Below are positions 11,401 to 21,429 of a stretch of DNA of 64,000 bases, one piece after another. The stretch is from positions 57,732,865 through 57,796,864 of the forward strand of contig CM055095.1 in assembly GCA_029204225.1 (NCBI GenBank). Reading direction: 5' to 3'. The first letter of the stretch is position 1. Each line of letters starts with the position of its first letter. This DNA comes from Diphasiastrum complanatum (lineage: Eukaryota > Streptophyta > Lycopodiopsida > Lycopodiales > Lycopodiaceae). A model generated the notes under the pieces. It saw only the letters and a program-made list of their open reading frames with translations. It was not told the origin of the DNA and searched no databases. A program made the translations under genes and the position numbers.

Positions 11401-11562
11401 CCAACTATCAGCTCAAATGTTCTCCTTCGGTTTGTGTTCTCTGTTTAGGACGTCTTCATCGTTTGGTCGTTGGGATGGACGTCGAAGATTTTGTCTTCGA
11501 TTTGTCAAATGCTTCGTTGCACTTTTCTTTCGGCCTTTGTTTTGTCTTTGGGGAACGCCAAG

Positions 11563-12366
11563 GAATTGTTGCATGAGTTCACCATTTCCAACATAGCCAA
11601 GGGCAACATGCAGTAGGAGTGGCATTTCAAGATCAGGGGTCAGATGTAGCCAATACCAACCAAGACCAAGGACCAGCAGATCCAAGCCAAAGCCAAGGGG
11701 AGCACAGACATCCACATCACAAGGTTCGGGATCAATATTTGCCAGCCGTGACCGCAATCCGTGGAGGATCAAATCAATGAATTTCTTGTCAAACATCCCC
11801 ACGAGTCTTCATGCGACGATTGACAAGTATCATTTTCAACCCAGACCATCAAGGGTAACGAGATCAAGTGCATCCCCGCACTCCAACCCCAACCGAAGTG
11901 GTGTCAGAAGATCTTAGAAAAGAATCATGCGGCCATCAGGGACTATGTGACAAGTCCCAGACAATTACAAGTGAACCCCCACTTTGTCCCTTACCCACAT
12001 CGATCTAAGTGGGCGGGGTGTTGTACCCCTCTAGACAAAATCACCATCAACATAATGAATTGGCCAAAAATATCCTCAGAATATGGATGCAAGATGGACG
12101 TAGATGCTAAGAGGGCTCTCGTTCAGTTTTCCAAACAATTTATTCGCTGCACTGATCCAACAGTCCACGCGGCTGCACCATATGCCCGAGACTTAGAATA
12201 TTTGATGGGAATCAAGACAAAATGGTATGATTGCCTACCTCCCATAACTTTTGATCCAAATACCACCCTGACTTCGAAAAAAGTTGAAGACCAACTACCA
12301 GTGGCGCGAGTGTACTATAGAGTGGGATTACTTGGCGATCCATGGACTAGACGATTCCAAACCTAG
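11563..12366 (+). pseudogene. Unidentified decayed coding sequence, ~268 codons
   Basis: One phase stays open for about 800 bases with only four stops (TAG about 11614, TAG about 11641, TGA about 11749, TGA about 11818), and the last 140 codons (11947-12366) are uninterrupted. Two stops (after Pro and after Asp) fit CGA-to-TGA decay and one fits CAG-to-TAG. The composition looks like real protein: 'GNEIKCIPALQPQPKWCQKI', 'VNPHFVPYPHRSKWAGC', 'EYGCKMDVDAKRALVQFSK', 'HAAAPYARDLEYLMGIKTKW'. I see no membrane segment, zinc knuckle or polymerase motif and do not recognise the family. It could be a retroelement or virus-derived frame, or a captured host gene fragment. The start and any upstream exons are unknown. 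Confidence 0.55.
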
Positions 12367-13561
12367 ATCGATTAATTTTGGTTAACCGGAGTACACAAGT
12401 CCTTATACACCCCTAAGGACCAAAAAAGCATAGAAAGATTGAACTTTATGGAAGAAGTGACCAGTTATCTCATCCAACAATGACATGCTAAATAGAGCTT
12501 ATACTGAGCACCATAGTGCCGAGGGACCGGCACTACTTCAGGTCGGAGGCCCTGATGAGCACTTGTAAATAAATAATCATGGACATAAACTTGAATTTGG
12601 GCCATGTAATTAAAAATAAGATTAGAAGGCCAAAGTTAAGCTTAAACTTTAATTTCTAAGTTTGTAAAGTAGTCAAAGGTCAAATGGTGGTAGGTGGGGT
12701 GTGCTTCTTCCTACACCATAGATTCATTTGTGTTTCTTGTGGATTTTATCCCACCTTCTTGCAAGTATCCAATAGGAAGCAAGGGGAAAGGGCCACCCCA
12801 AAGATAAAAAGACACCATTTTGTCTTTCTTGATTCATATGGCGCTCCATCTTGTTACTCAAGGTTTTTCTTGGAGTCCTCGGTTCTTGAGCTTGCTCCTC
12901 CTCTTGACTTGACTCCAATCCATCAATGATTTGAATAATGTGCTGATGCAAAGATTCTTCTTCAAGTTTGCAAGTCTTCCACTCATGAAAGATCATATTT
13001 CCACCATTGACAACTTCTTTGGTGGAAAACATGCAGATTTTACAATCTCTACTTGAAGAGAAAACCACTACCATTATTCTCCACCATTGACAAATTCTTT
13101 GGTTGAAAACAAGTAGATTCTACAATCTCTACTTGAAGAGCAAACACTACCATTATTCCTATCATTGAAATAGGATAATCTTTGGTCCTTACATTGGAAT
13201 GATCATGCAAAAAGCATGTGGACACAAAGATTTTCAAAGCAAATGATGTTTCATCTTTTATGACTCTATTCAAACTATTACAAAAATAGTTATCCAATGA
13301 AATTGCTTTATCAACAACAAATGTAGATTTCAAAGCATCCCATTTCATTGTCTTGTCATACAAAGTAATAAACACCATGAATCTTAAAGGTAAGAAACAA
13401 GTCACCTCATGTCTAATAATACTTTCCAAAAAGTATTCAAAGATAGTATACTCTCCAATGCTCACCACCCTTGCAAGATGCACACTTGAATGGACAATTT
13501 GCATGCAATTTGATGACTCGGACATTGTCATTGAGGACTCCCTTGGAACTCTCATGCTTTG
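12367..13561. other. Mostly unassigned; short duplication and copia-like scrap
   Basis: No supported gene. The block at 12766-12823 ('ccaataggaagcaagggg', 'ggccaccccaaag') recurs at 17704-17760, next to a recognisable minus-strand copia integrase, so this may be a copia scrap. The minus-strand open frame at 13049-13555 (168 codons) has no motif I can name. Confidence 0.5.
13002..13155. repeat. Two-copy tandem duplication, ~78 bp
   Basis: 'accattgacaa.ttctttgg' followed by 'acaatctctacttgaagag' and 'accattattc' occurs at about 13002-13079 and again at 13080-13155 with a few differences. Confidence 0.85.
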
Positions 13562-14261
13562 AGGCTGATCCTCAAGATCTTCCTCCTTTTGATGCTCCTC
13601 TAATAGGCTCTTTAATATGGCTCACTATCACTAGGGCCGATCTTAGTTTTAGTGTGCACAAGCTTAGTCAAAGCATGCAAATCCAAAGATCCATGATTGG
13701 AAAAAGGGAAAGAGGACCTTAAGATATGTTGCATCCACTCAAGACTATGGACTTTGTTTTAAAAGACATGATCTAAGTCTTATTGCCTTTTTAGATTCGG
13801 ATTTTGCAAGTGATAAGGTGGATAGAAAGTCCACAAGTGCTTACACAATATTTTTGGGAGGTAATCTTGTCTCTTGGCAATCTAAGAAGCAAGACACTAT
13901 CTCTTTATCTTCTTGTGAAGCCGAGTACAAGGCTTTGAATATCACAACAAAGGAAGTCATTTGGATCAAAAGACTACTAGTGGAGCTCGGGATCATTCAA
14001 GAGGAGGAAATACCTTGCATCAAATGTGATAGCATCTCGGCCCAATATCTTGCAAGTAATCCAATCTTCCATGCAAGAAGTAAACACATAGAGGTAGCAC
14101 ACCACTATGTAAGAGAAAAAGTTATGGATGGTGAGATTCTCCTTGAGCATGTATCAACTTCAAATTGTTATGTAGATTTGCTCACCAAGCCTCTAGCTAA
14201 GAAGGACTTTGAAAAACATAGATCAGACCTTGGCTTAATCTCCAAGTCCTTAGTATTGTAA
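13562..14261 (+). pseudogene. Ty1/copia RT end and RNase H fragment
   Basis: Opens with 'PLIGSLIWLTITRADLSFSV', the block after the copia RT catalytic box; a frameshift and stop near 13720 are followed by an intact RNase H frame (13818-14261) with 'DRKSTSAYTIFLGGNLVSW', 'SLSSCEAEYKALN', 'IKCDSISAQYLASNPIFHAR' and 'DLLTKPLAKKDFEKH'. Its close relative is at 54227-54846. The fragment ends 16 bp before the purine tract. The upstream gag, integrase and RT core are missing. Confidence 0.92.
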
Positions 14262-14277
14262 ATATTATTTTCATTTT

Positions 14278-14286
14278 AAGGAGGAG
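14278..14286 (+). other. Polypurine tract
   Basis: AAGGAGGAG immediately before TGTAAAAATA, the LTR start. Confidence 0.75.
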
Positions 14287-14830
14287 TGTAAAAATATTGT
14301 AAAATTAAAATAATATTTAACTTAGAGATTCAAGTTTTGGGGTTTGTCCAAACTTGAGGTAGACTAGTCTAGTAACTTTCCAAGTTGAGTCAAGGTAGAT
14401 TTTTAGTCTCCATAGTGATGTGTAGGTCTAGAACCTATCAAGAAGCATGTGAGGCTACTCTTGTAGGTCAAGGATTCTCAAAAAGAGAGATTCTCAAGTC
14501 TTATCCATTTCTCTTTTTGTCATCTAGTAGAGAGGTAGAGGCAATGTGGCATCTAGGTTGCTTTCTCTCTCCACAAGTTCTAGGGGGTCTGTTGTATTAT
14601 AAATAAGGTGGCTTTGTACCTCAATAATATACTTCTTCAAGTAAATCTTCCATTTGATCCATTGGAGGTGTAATGATAGTTAGATTGTGATGAATGCTCT
14701 TGCCTTCTTGCTAACTAGCTTGCCAATGTTTTCCATCTCTTTGTTTTTGGAATAGAAGCTAGTTTAGTGTGCAAACATTCATTTCCTTGATTCTTGTACT
14801 TGTAGCTGGTTCACACGTGTGAAAAAGTTC
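14287..14830 (+). repeat. Copia LTR following the RNase H fragment
   Basis: Starts TGTAAAAATATTG after the purine tract. A TATA box (TATAAATA) lies at 14598-14605. Near the end there is CACACGTGTG (about 14814-14823), a palindrome with a CACGTG core also found at the ends of the LTR at 42465-43124. The right end is approximate. Confidence 0.7.
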
Positions 14831-14929
14831 TCACTAGTGCCTCTCGCTCAGTTGTTGAATAGTTTATTTCTGAATCACTAAGTTGTCGGCTAGCAAATTG
14901 GATTGGAAAATCTTTTTTGTGTTCTTCTG

Positions 14930-15860
14930 GCTGGGATTAAGACTACTCCCACTGTATACTTTGATGCATCCATATGCACATAAAACTCTATGGATCAATT
15001 GGGTGGTGGTAATATTGAGGCTAAGACCAATGCATCCTTAAGTTTCTGGAAGGCCTGTAGGGCCTCCTCTGTCCAATGTGGTTTCGTTGTGAGCTTGTAG
15101 ATTGGTCGTGCTAACTCCACAAAATCTAGAATGAAAATTTGGTACTAGTTAGCATGACCCATAAACACATAGACTCCGCGAATCGTCCCTGGAGGTGGTA
15201 GATGAACAATGATCTTGATCTTTGATAGATCCATGGTGATTTCGTGTCTTGATACAATATGGCCTAGTATGAGGCCGTGTGTCACCCAAAACTGACACTT
15301 TTCTGGGTTCAACGAGATCTGATATTTGCGACATTTCTTCAACACCTTTTCCAAGTTGGATAAGTGCTCAGAGTTAGCTCCGTGCACACACAGGTCATCC
15401 AAGAAGATTTCCAGAAATTTTTGCAAATACTCTTTGAATGTCACCTGCATAACTCATTGAAAGGTACTTGGGGCATTACAAAGTCCAAATGACATCACTT
15501 TGTAGGCATAGGTTCTCCATTCAGTGGCAAACATTGTCTTGTGCTGATCGTCTGGTGTTATTTTCACCTGATTGTAGCCGTTGAAACCGTCCAGGAAACT
15601 GTAGGCTTCCACTCTCACTACTCTGTCCAGAACACTTTCCGTAAATGATAAGGAAAAATGACCTTTCTTTGTAACTGCCATAACGCCTTCAGGTTCACAC
15701 AGATTCACATTTTTCCGTTCTTCTTGGGTACTATGACTATCGATGATACCCATTCTATGTGCTCGATTTCATAAATGAAACATGCATCAAGTAACTTCTG
15801 CAACTCCTGCTTGATTAACTCCATGTAACTAGGATTGTAGCGATAATAGCGGATCACACA
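14930..15860 (-). pseudogene. Ty3/gypsy RT and RNase H fragment (non-chromovirus type)
   Basis: Read on the minus strand from 15860 down: an RT N-terminal part with 'IKQELQKLLDACFIYEI' and 'VPKKNGK', then 'SFLDGFNGYNQVKI', 'MSFGLCNAPSTFQ', the catalytic box FLDDLCVHG (intact), 'NPEKCQFWVTHGLILGHIVS', and RNase H 'HWTEEALQAFQKLKDAL' and 'YVHMDASKYTVGVVL'. The stop at 15453-15451 directly after 'STFQ' is TGA where the family has Arg, consistent with CGA-to-TGA. Another frameshift lies near 15720. It belongs to the same lineage as the element at 29629-45813. Gag, protease and integrase are absent, and the upstream end joins copia integrase directly. Confidence 0.9.
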
Positions 15861-16772
15861 TTGTGCTGAGGTGTGTATGATGCAGTCTTCGTATGCCTAA
15901 TACCTCGATCAGTACAGTAAGCTTTGAATTTGTTGGAAATGTACTCACCTTCACGATCTGTGCGAATTTGCTTCAACTTGTTGCATGTATGCTTCTCATT
16001 CCAATTTGTATACTCAACGAATTTCTCGAAAGCTTAGATTTTGTACGAAGAAAATATACTACAATGAACTTGCTGAAGTCATCAATAAACGTAATGAAGT
16101 GTTTTGCATCACCTAAAGACAATACTCCAAATGGTCCACAAATATCTAAATGCACAATTTCAAGTACCTTTGTTGCTTTATAAACATATCTACTGAAAGG
16201 TGTTCTAGTCATTTGGCCTTTAAGACAGGATTCGCAGGCAGTTCGAATATCTCGACTCTTGATTTCGACTCCTTTCGATTCTCTGACTCTTGTTGGCTTG
16301 GTACAAGGCTTCCATGTTCATGTGACATAGCCTCTTGTGCCACAGAATATCTGTCAATTCTTGAATTTGATTCGCTTGTTCAACTCGAATTCGAATGTTC
16401 AAGTAATACAAATTTCCTTCTCTGTTGTCTTTAGCAACTAGGTTATCAGAATCTTCATCAAACAATTTTACTTTGTGAAGGTTACTGACATTCTTGTATT
16501 GATATCTTTGCTATGGATACAATATTTTTATCAAGAGTAGGGACATAGCGAATTTCCTCCAGTTTCTTGTCACCCTGATTCGTGTCCAACCATAATACAC
16601 CAGTTCCATCAACTACATGTTTAGAACCGTCTCCAAGTATAATGAATCTCAAAATTTGTCTTCTTGTAGTCGGACAATATTTGTTTCGAGAAAACAAAAT
16701 GTGATGTGGCTCCTGAATCAAGTACTACTTCTTGAATTTTTGAATTTGATGAACAACGTAGATCAGCACAAA
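15861..16772 (-). pseudogene. Ty1/copia protease, pre-integrase and integrase fragment
   Basis: Read downwards on the minus strand: protease 'VVLDSGATSHFVFSKQ' (about 16720, catalytic triad Asp-Ser-Gly kept), 'IRYVPTLDKNIVSIAKI', the GAG pre-integrase motif 'LWHKRLCHMNMEALYQ', then integrase 'VLEIVHLDICGPFGVL', 'KHFITFIDDFSKFIVVYFL', 'IRTDREGEYISNKFKAYC' and 'YTPQHN'. Frameshifts occur near 16650, 16470, 16215 and 15970. The integrase stops right after 'TPQHN', before its catalytic Glu, where gypsy RT begins in the same orientation. The upstream end abuts an LTR-like repeat at 16774. Confidence 0.9.
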
Positions 16773-16773
16773 C

Positions 16774-17343
16774 TGTAGGCTGATATTCCAAGGGATATTC
16801 TAGCCATCCTGTGGAATATTTGAGAAAATACAAGCAGGATAGGATTTAAACCTAGAACTTGCCCAGCAAGTTTAGGCTTTTACGATATTCGTACTGGCTT
16901 AAGTTATGAAGTTTTAAGTTTAAATTGCCATGGGCACTGCACATAGATATGTAATTTCAAGCTAAGTAAAAGTTAGTCACAAAGGCCTATTGGGGGTTTG
17001 TCCCATGGCACCAGTGTGATTCAAAGTTAAGTTAGTCTATGTGGCTTACTTGTCCCACAGTGCATTTTTGTAAGTGACCACCACTCCAAGTATAAATAGA
17101 AGTGGAAGAGTCCATTTTCGAGAAGAACCTCATTTGCAATACAGGCCTATCTTTCTCTCTGAGTGTTCTCCCTTGTGTGGTTCATGTATTGTGTTACTTC
17201 ACATTGTATTGTATATTATTCATCTGGCAACAAGTTAAGTTAATCTAGGCCCTCCATTCTCTAGTAGGGTAAGCCTTAGAGGATGAGATTTAGTTTAGGG
17301 TTTTATCTTTTAGGTTTAATTTGTTAGAAATTAAGGAGAGAAA
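16774..17343 (+). repeat. LTR-like repeat, copy 1 (solo LTR candidate)
   Basis: About 570 bp starting TGTAGGCTGATATTCC and ending near 'gttagaaattaaggagaga'. It matches, in inverted orientation, 20812-21389 over its whole length. It contains a TATA box ('agtataaatag', about 17089-17099) and a downstream block ending 'catctggcaaca', typical of an LTR promoter and R region. The left edge is clear because both copies diverge beyond TGTAGGC; the right edge is less sharp. No internal retroelement domain adjoins it in matching orientation. Confidence 0.75.
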
Positions 17344-17399
17344 ATTTGATTCTTCTTTGGGTCGAATTTTCTGTTGATGTTTTGAACTACTTGAAGAAC

Positions 17400-17720
17400 T
17401 TGAAGGTATCGAATTTTTCCTTCAGAAAATAAGTTGCAGTCCTCTGAGAGAAGTCATCATTAAAAGTCAGTAAATAGACAACTCCCCCTTGTGGAAATGA
17501 TTTGTATAGGGCCACAAATGTCCATGTGTACAAGATCTAGCAAATTTCTAGAAGTATGGACTGTATCGAAAATGGAAGGACTTTTAGCATGCTTGTTGAT
17601 TATACAACTTTTACATGGAGTATCAAATTTTCTAATTGTGAGAAGATCTTGTACTAAACTCTATTTTGACATTTGTTGAATACAATTGGAATTGAGGTGG
17701 CCTTCCAATAGGAAGCAAGG
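17400..17720 (-). pseudogene. Ty1/copia pre-integrase and integrase start, fragment
   Basis: The minus strand shows a degraded 'LGHLN' pre-integrase region, 'NCIQQMSK', 'FDTPCKSC' and 'NKHAKSPS' and 'NLLDLVHMDICGPIQI' of the integrase core, then a damaged 'LLTFNDDFSQRTATYFL'. It is a different copia family from 15861-16772. Several stops and a frameshift are present. The flank at 17704-17760 is shared with 12766-12823. Confidence 0.82.
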
Positions 17721-17988
17721 GGCAAGGGCCACCCCAAAGATAAAAAGACACCATTTGTAACCATTTTCCATGCTTAATGAGAAGGAGGAGACTCTACCAT
17801 TTTTGAGAGCAAGCATCCTCATTTGCTATTCAATCATTGCTAATGCTATTGTGTGCTTTTCCTTTTTGCTCTCTAATTTTCATTGTTCTTGTTTTCTTTA
17901 GTTAAAGCTTTTCCATTAGCATGCATAATGAGCAAGTGAGCTAATCTCCATCTCAGACTCTCCCCCTCTCCCTCTTCTCTTCTTTCCA

Positions 17989-18088
<100 letters not shown>

Positions 18089-18311
18089 GGTTGTGGATGT
18101 GTTTAGTGTTAGGAAAGGTAATGTTAGAGTGGGATAATGTTAGAAGGAAGTAGAAGGCATCTAAATCTTGCAACTAGGCCTAGTTAGGATCCTATCTTAG
18201 TGTTCTAACCCTTTTGACAGGTTTCACTAACTAGTTTTAGTTGCATTCTTAGTTGCTTTTGTTTTTTTAGCTTGTTTTAGGTGGATTTTGGGGTAGATTT
18301 AGCTAGTTCTT

Positions 18312-19312
18312 TATGGGGTTTGGCATTTTGCAAGTAAATCATCTGCGAGTTTTGCGAGCTTAGTATTTTTAAATTACGTCAAATTAAGAGCACATGGCAT
18401 GCTATATTGTTATTAGGTTTTTAAAATTTATTCTACTTCACTTTTGGGGGTAAAATCTATTTGTATACTTCATTATCATGTTATTTATTTTCTTACTAGC
18501 TAAAAGATATGTCTACAAATCATGTTGTCTACAAATTGTACATAGTATGCTAAATCATTGAGAATGCAAAAAACTTAATCACTTTTTTACATTTATCAAG
18601 CTAAAACATTTTTGTCTACTGCCAAGGATTGATGTACGACCATACATTAAAAGATATGATGGTATGTGGACAAGCCTATGATAGACATCATAAAATCAAC
18701 GTTGGTAAAAAAAAAACATTTTTATTGTATGTTCTAGATGGAGGCTATAAGTTAACTATTAAGCTTATGTTGAGATGATGAAATGATAAAATATTTTTAT
18801 TTTTTTTAATCAAATTTGATTAAAGCAATGTATTCTACATGAAAAATGGAGCATTTTTGCTTTTTGAATCATCTCAATCCGAGCAATATTAAAAAAATTA
18901 TCGCTCTTCAAAAAAATTTAGGCTCATTTTTCTTTTCTTGGAGCTTGAAAGGGGTAGCACGCCGGCGTGCTACCAATTTAAGCTTTTAGTCTTTAACTCA
19001 AATTGATAGCATGTCGGCGTGCTACCCCTTTTAGGTTCCAAGGGAAAAATGTTTTCTAGTCTAAAAACCGTTGAACTGTCATAACTTTCTTACTATTGCT
19101 CGGATTGAGATGGTCCAAAAAGCAAAAGTGCTCTATTTGTTTATGTAGAATCCATTGGTATAATCAAAGTTAATTTTTATCTAATGAGTATATATAAATC
19201 CTATATATCTGATAGCATATCATGTGCCATGGAATTTTAGAAATCATTTGTAAATAAAACTCGCAAAACTTGCAAAAAATTTACTCGCAGATTGTCAATA
19301 CCCATTTTTTTA
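18312..19312. mobile_element. Fold-back / MITE-like inverted-repeat element, ~1 kb
   Basis: The two halves are imperfect inverted copies. Outer ends: left 'gggtttggcatt...aagtaaat...ctgcgagttttgcgag' against the complement of right 'ctcgcaaaacttgc...ctcgcagattgtcaataccc'. Next, 'cacatggcatgctat' pairs with 'atagcatatcatgtgccatgg'. Near the centre, 'tgtattctacatg', 'gcatttttgctttttgaatc' and 'atctcaatccgagcaat' pair with the region at about 19095-19155. The left arm carries about 330 extra bases. No transposase is present. I could not fix a target duplication. It may be a decayed MITE or a composite fold-back repeat. Confidence 0.7.
18953..18974. repeat. 22-bp perfect palindrome at the centre of the fold-back element
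   Basis: GGTAGCACGCC followed by its exact complement GGCGTGCTACC. A near copy with two changes in its left half lies at about 19005-19024 in the other arm. Confidence 0.9.
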
Positions 19313-19399
19313 TGTTTTTTAGTGCTTGGACTGTTTAGCTAGCGAAGGAGGTGTGGAAGGGTAGTGGAGACCCAAAACAGTCTCTAAGGGCTTGGCATC

Positions 19400-19631
19400 C
19401 ATTCACAATCTTGAAAAACCCAAAAATACCCTCAAATATATTTTTGGAGGAACAAAGTGGCCAAAAACCACTCCAGTCCTTTAAAAACAGAGCATTTATT
19501 TGAATATCAACCATATTAACGGTTAGGTCTACTGTTACAAAATTAAAAGGCCAAAAGACCTATCCTGTAACAATATAAATACATGTGCACTACTCGTTGT
19601 AACTCACTCACTCAATCAGAGAGACACAACA
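19400..19631 (+). repeat. Probable 5' LTR remnant of a copia element
   Basis: Holds a TATA box (TATAAATA, about 19574-19581) and ends 'agagacacaaca', an LTR-like end, shortly before copia gag coding starts. No partner LTR is present, so the left limit is a guess. Confidence 0.5.
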
Positions 19632-19639
19632 GAGAAATA

Positions 19640-20811
19640 AGACAACAAGAGATGTATACTGATGATAATCAGCAATAATCAGTCTAAGATCACTACGATC
19701 TTGGATACAGATGGTTCGAACTATTTGATCGTAAATTAAAGACTTCACTCCTACTGAAGGACGAAGGTCTTTGGCAATGGGTAAAACTAGTAGAAGAGAA
19801 GCCACTTACTCCTGACAAGGAACTTTGAGAATGGAGTTTGAGAAATGAAAAAGCTATACAATTATTGCATCTTCAGTGCATGATAACATAATGCTAGATC
19901 TTACATCAATTTGGAACGTGAAAGAATTGTGGGAAGAATTGCAAACCAAGAATGAGACTAGATCTCGTAATCAAATCATGTTCTTGGAAGACCAATTAAC
20001 TTACCTACAATGGGACAGCAAAAACTTGACCACATTCGTATGAAAGATAAAAGATCTGTTTATTTCTTTGCAGAATTCTGACACGAAAAATGCAATCTCA
20101 AAGGAAAAACAACTTAGCTAGTTTCTTCGAGCCCTACCCAGGTCATTCCACACAACTCAAACTTTACTAGTGAAAGATTTGACTATGACACTTCAAAAGA
20201 CAATAGATGGAGTCAAAGAGCAAGTAGAAGCTCGGGACCGCTATGACGATAATGGTGATTCCGAAAATGCTCTATCTACTTAGAAGAATAAATCTTCAAA
20301 GAAGTCTAAGTTTAAGAGGGAGTCGTCTAAAAACAATGGAAACGAATCCAAGACAAATGATCAACAATCTGGAAAACAACAAAAAAATTCTGGTGATAGG
20401 AAGATTTGCAACAGATGCAAAAGATCAGGTCATACAAAAGACAAGTGCTGGTTAAATCCAAAAATTGATTGCATTCATTGTCATAAACGGGGTCATGCAA
20501 CAGTAGACTGTTATCAAAATCCCAGGAACAAAAGGAGCAGAATCGATGTGAACCTTTAGATTCAAATTATGTCGAAGACAAAGCAGAATGCTCCAGAGCA
20601 GCAGAAGACATGACAACAAGAAATTCAGCAGCATATGTTTGTGTTGGATCTTCAGCATCCACACCGGCTATGGCTCCAACTAGCTTGACTATGGCAGTCT
20701 CCCAACTGGTCTATGCTATGGCTTCTCCAACTAGCTTGGATATGGATGCAAGAAAGACAGTCATGAGCATGGTGGTGAGTATTCTGTTGGGCAAGATCCA
20801 CTCTTCTCTCT
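19640..20811 (+). pseudogene. gag: Ty1/copia gag with two zinc knuckles
   Basis: Starts with a gag N-terminus ('WFELFDRKLKTSLLLKDEGL' then 'WQWVK'), shifts frame near 19850, and continues with 'IWNVKELWEELQTKNETRSR', 'FLEDQLTYLQ' and 'FLRALPRSFHTTQTLL' to a basic region and two CCHC knuckles: CNRCKRSGHTKDKC (about 20407-20448) and CIHCHKRGHATVDC (about 20470-20511). A Ser/Thr/Ala-rich tail follows (to about 20780), with a short repeated block 'ctatggct(t)ctccaactagcttg'. Stops are at about 20041 (TGA), 20116 (TAG) and 20281 (TAG). Gag packages the element RNA. The element is cut at about 20811 by the inverted LTR-like repeat, before the protease. Confidence 0.88.
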
Positions 20812-21389
20812 TTTCTCTCCTTAATTTCTAACAAATGACGGCTTAACCTAAAAGATAGGACCCTAAACTAAATCCCATCCTCTAAGGCTTACCCTACTAG
20901 AGAATGGAGGGCCTAGATTAACTTAACCTGTTGCCAGATGAATAATATACAATACAATGTCAAGTCACACAGTACATGAAATCACACAAGGGAGAACACT
21001 CAGAGGGAAAGATAGGCCTGTATTGCAAATGAGGTTCTTCTCGAAAATGGACTCTTCCACTCCTATTTATACTTTGGAGTGGTGGTCACTTACAAAAATG
21101 CACTGTGGGACAAGTAAGCCACATAGACTAACTTAACTTTGAATCACATTGGTGCCATGGGACAAACCCCCAATAGGCCTTTGTGACTAGCTTTTACTTA
21201 ACTTGAAATTACATATCTATGTGCAGTGCCCATGGCAATTTAAACTTAAAACTTAATAACTTAAGCCAGTACGAATACCGTAAAAGCCTAAACTTGCTGG
21301 GCAAGTTCTAGGTTTAAATCCTATCCTGCTTGTATTTTTTAAGATGTTCCGCAGGATGGCTAGAATATTCATTGGAATATCAGCCTACA
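20812..21389 (-). repeat. LTR-like repeat, copy 2 (inverted)
   Basis: Reverse complement of the repeat at 16774-17343. Its outer end at 21389 (TGTAGGC on the minus strand) is sharp; the other end runs into copia gag near 20812. The TATA box is retained ('ctatttatac' on the plus strand, about 21063-21072). This copy has an extra short insertion near its inner end ('gacggctt'). Confidence 0.75.
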
Positions 21390-21407
21390 TTATTCCCTCC
21401 GTTAAGA

Positions 21408-21429
21408 ACTTGGCGGTCCCACGCCAAGT
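21408..21429. other. Short perfect hairpin
   Basis: ACTTGGCG, six-base loop GTCCCA, CGCCAAGT: an 8-bp perfect stem 18 bases outside the LTR-like repeat. No function assigned. Confidence 0.6.

Noticed and set aside
13049-13555. Minus-strand frame of 168 codons
   Set aside because: Includes the 78-bp duplication and has no motif I can defend; a faint integrase-like reading was not convincing.
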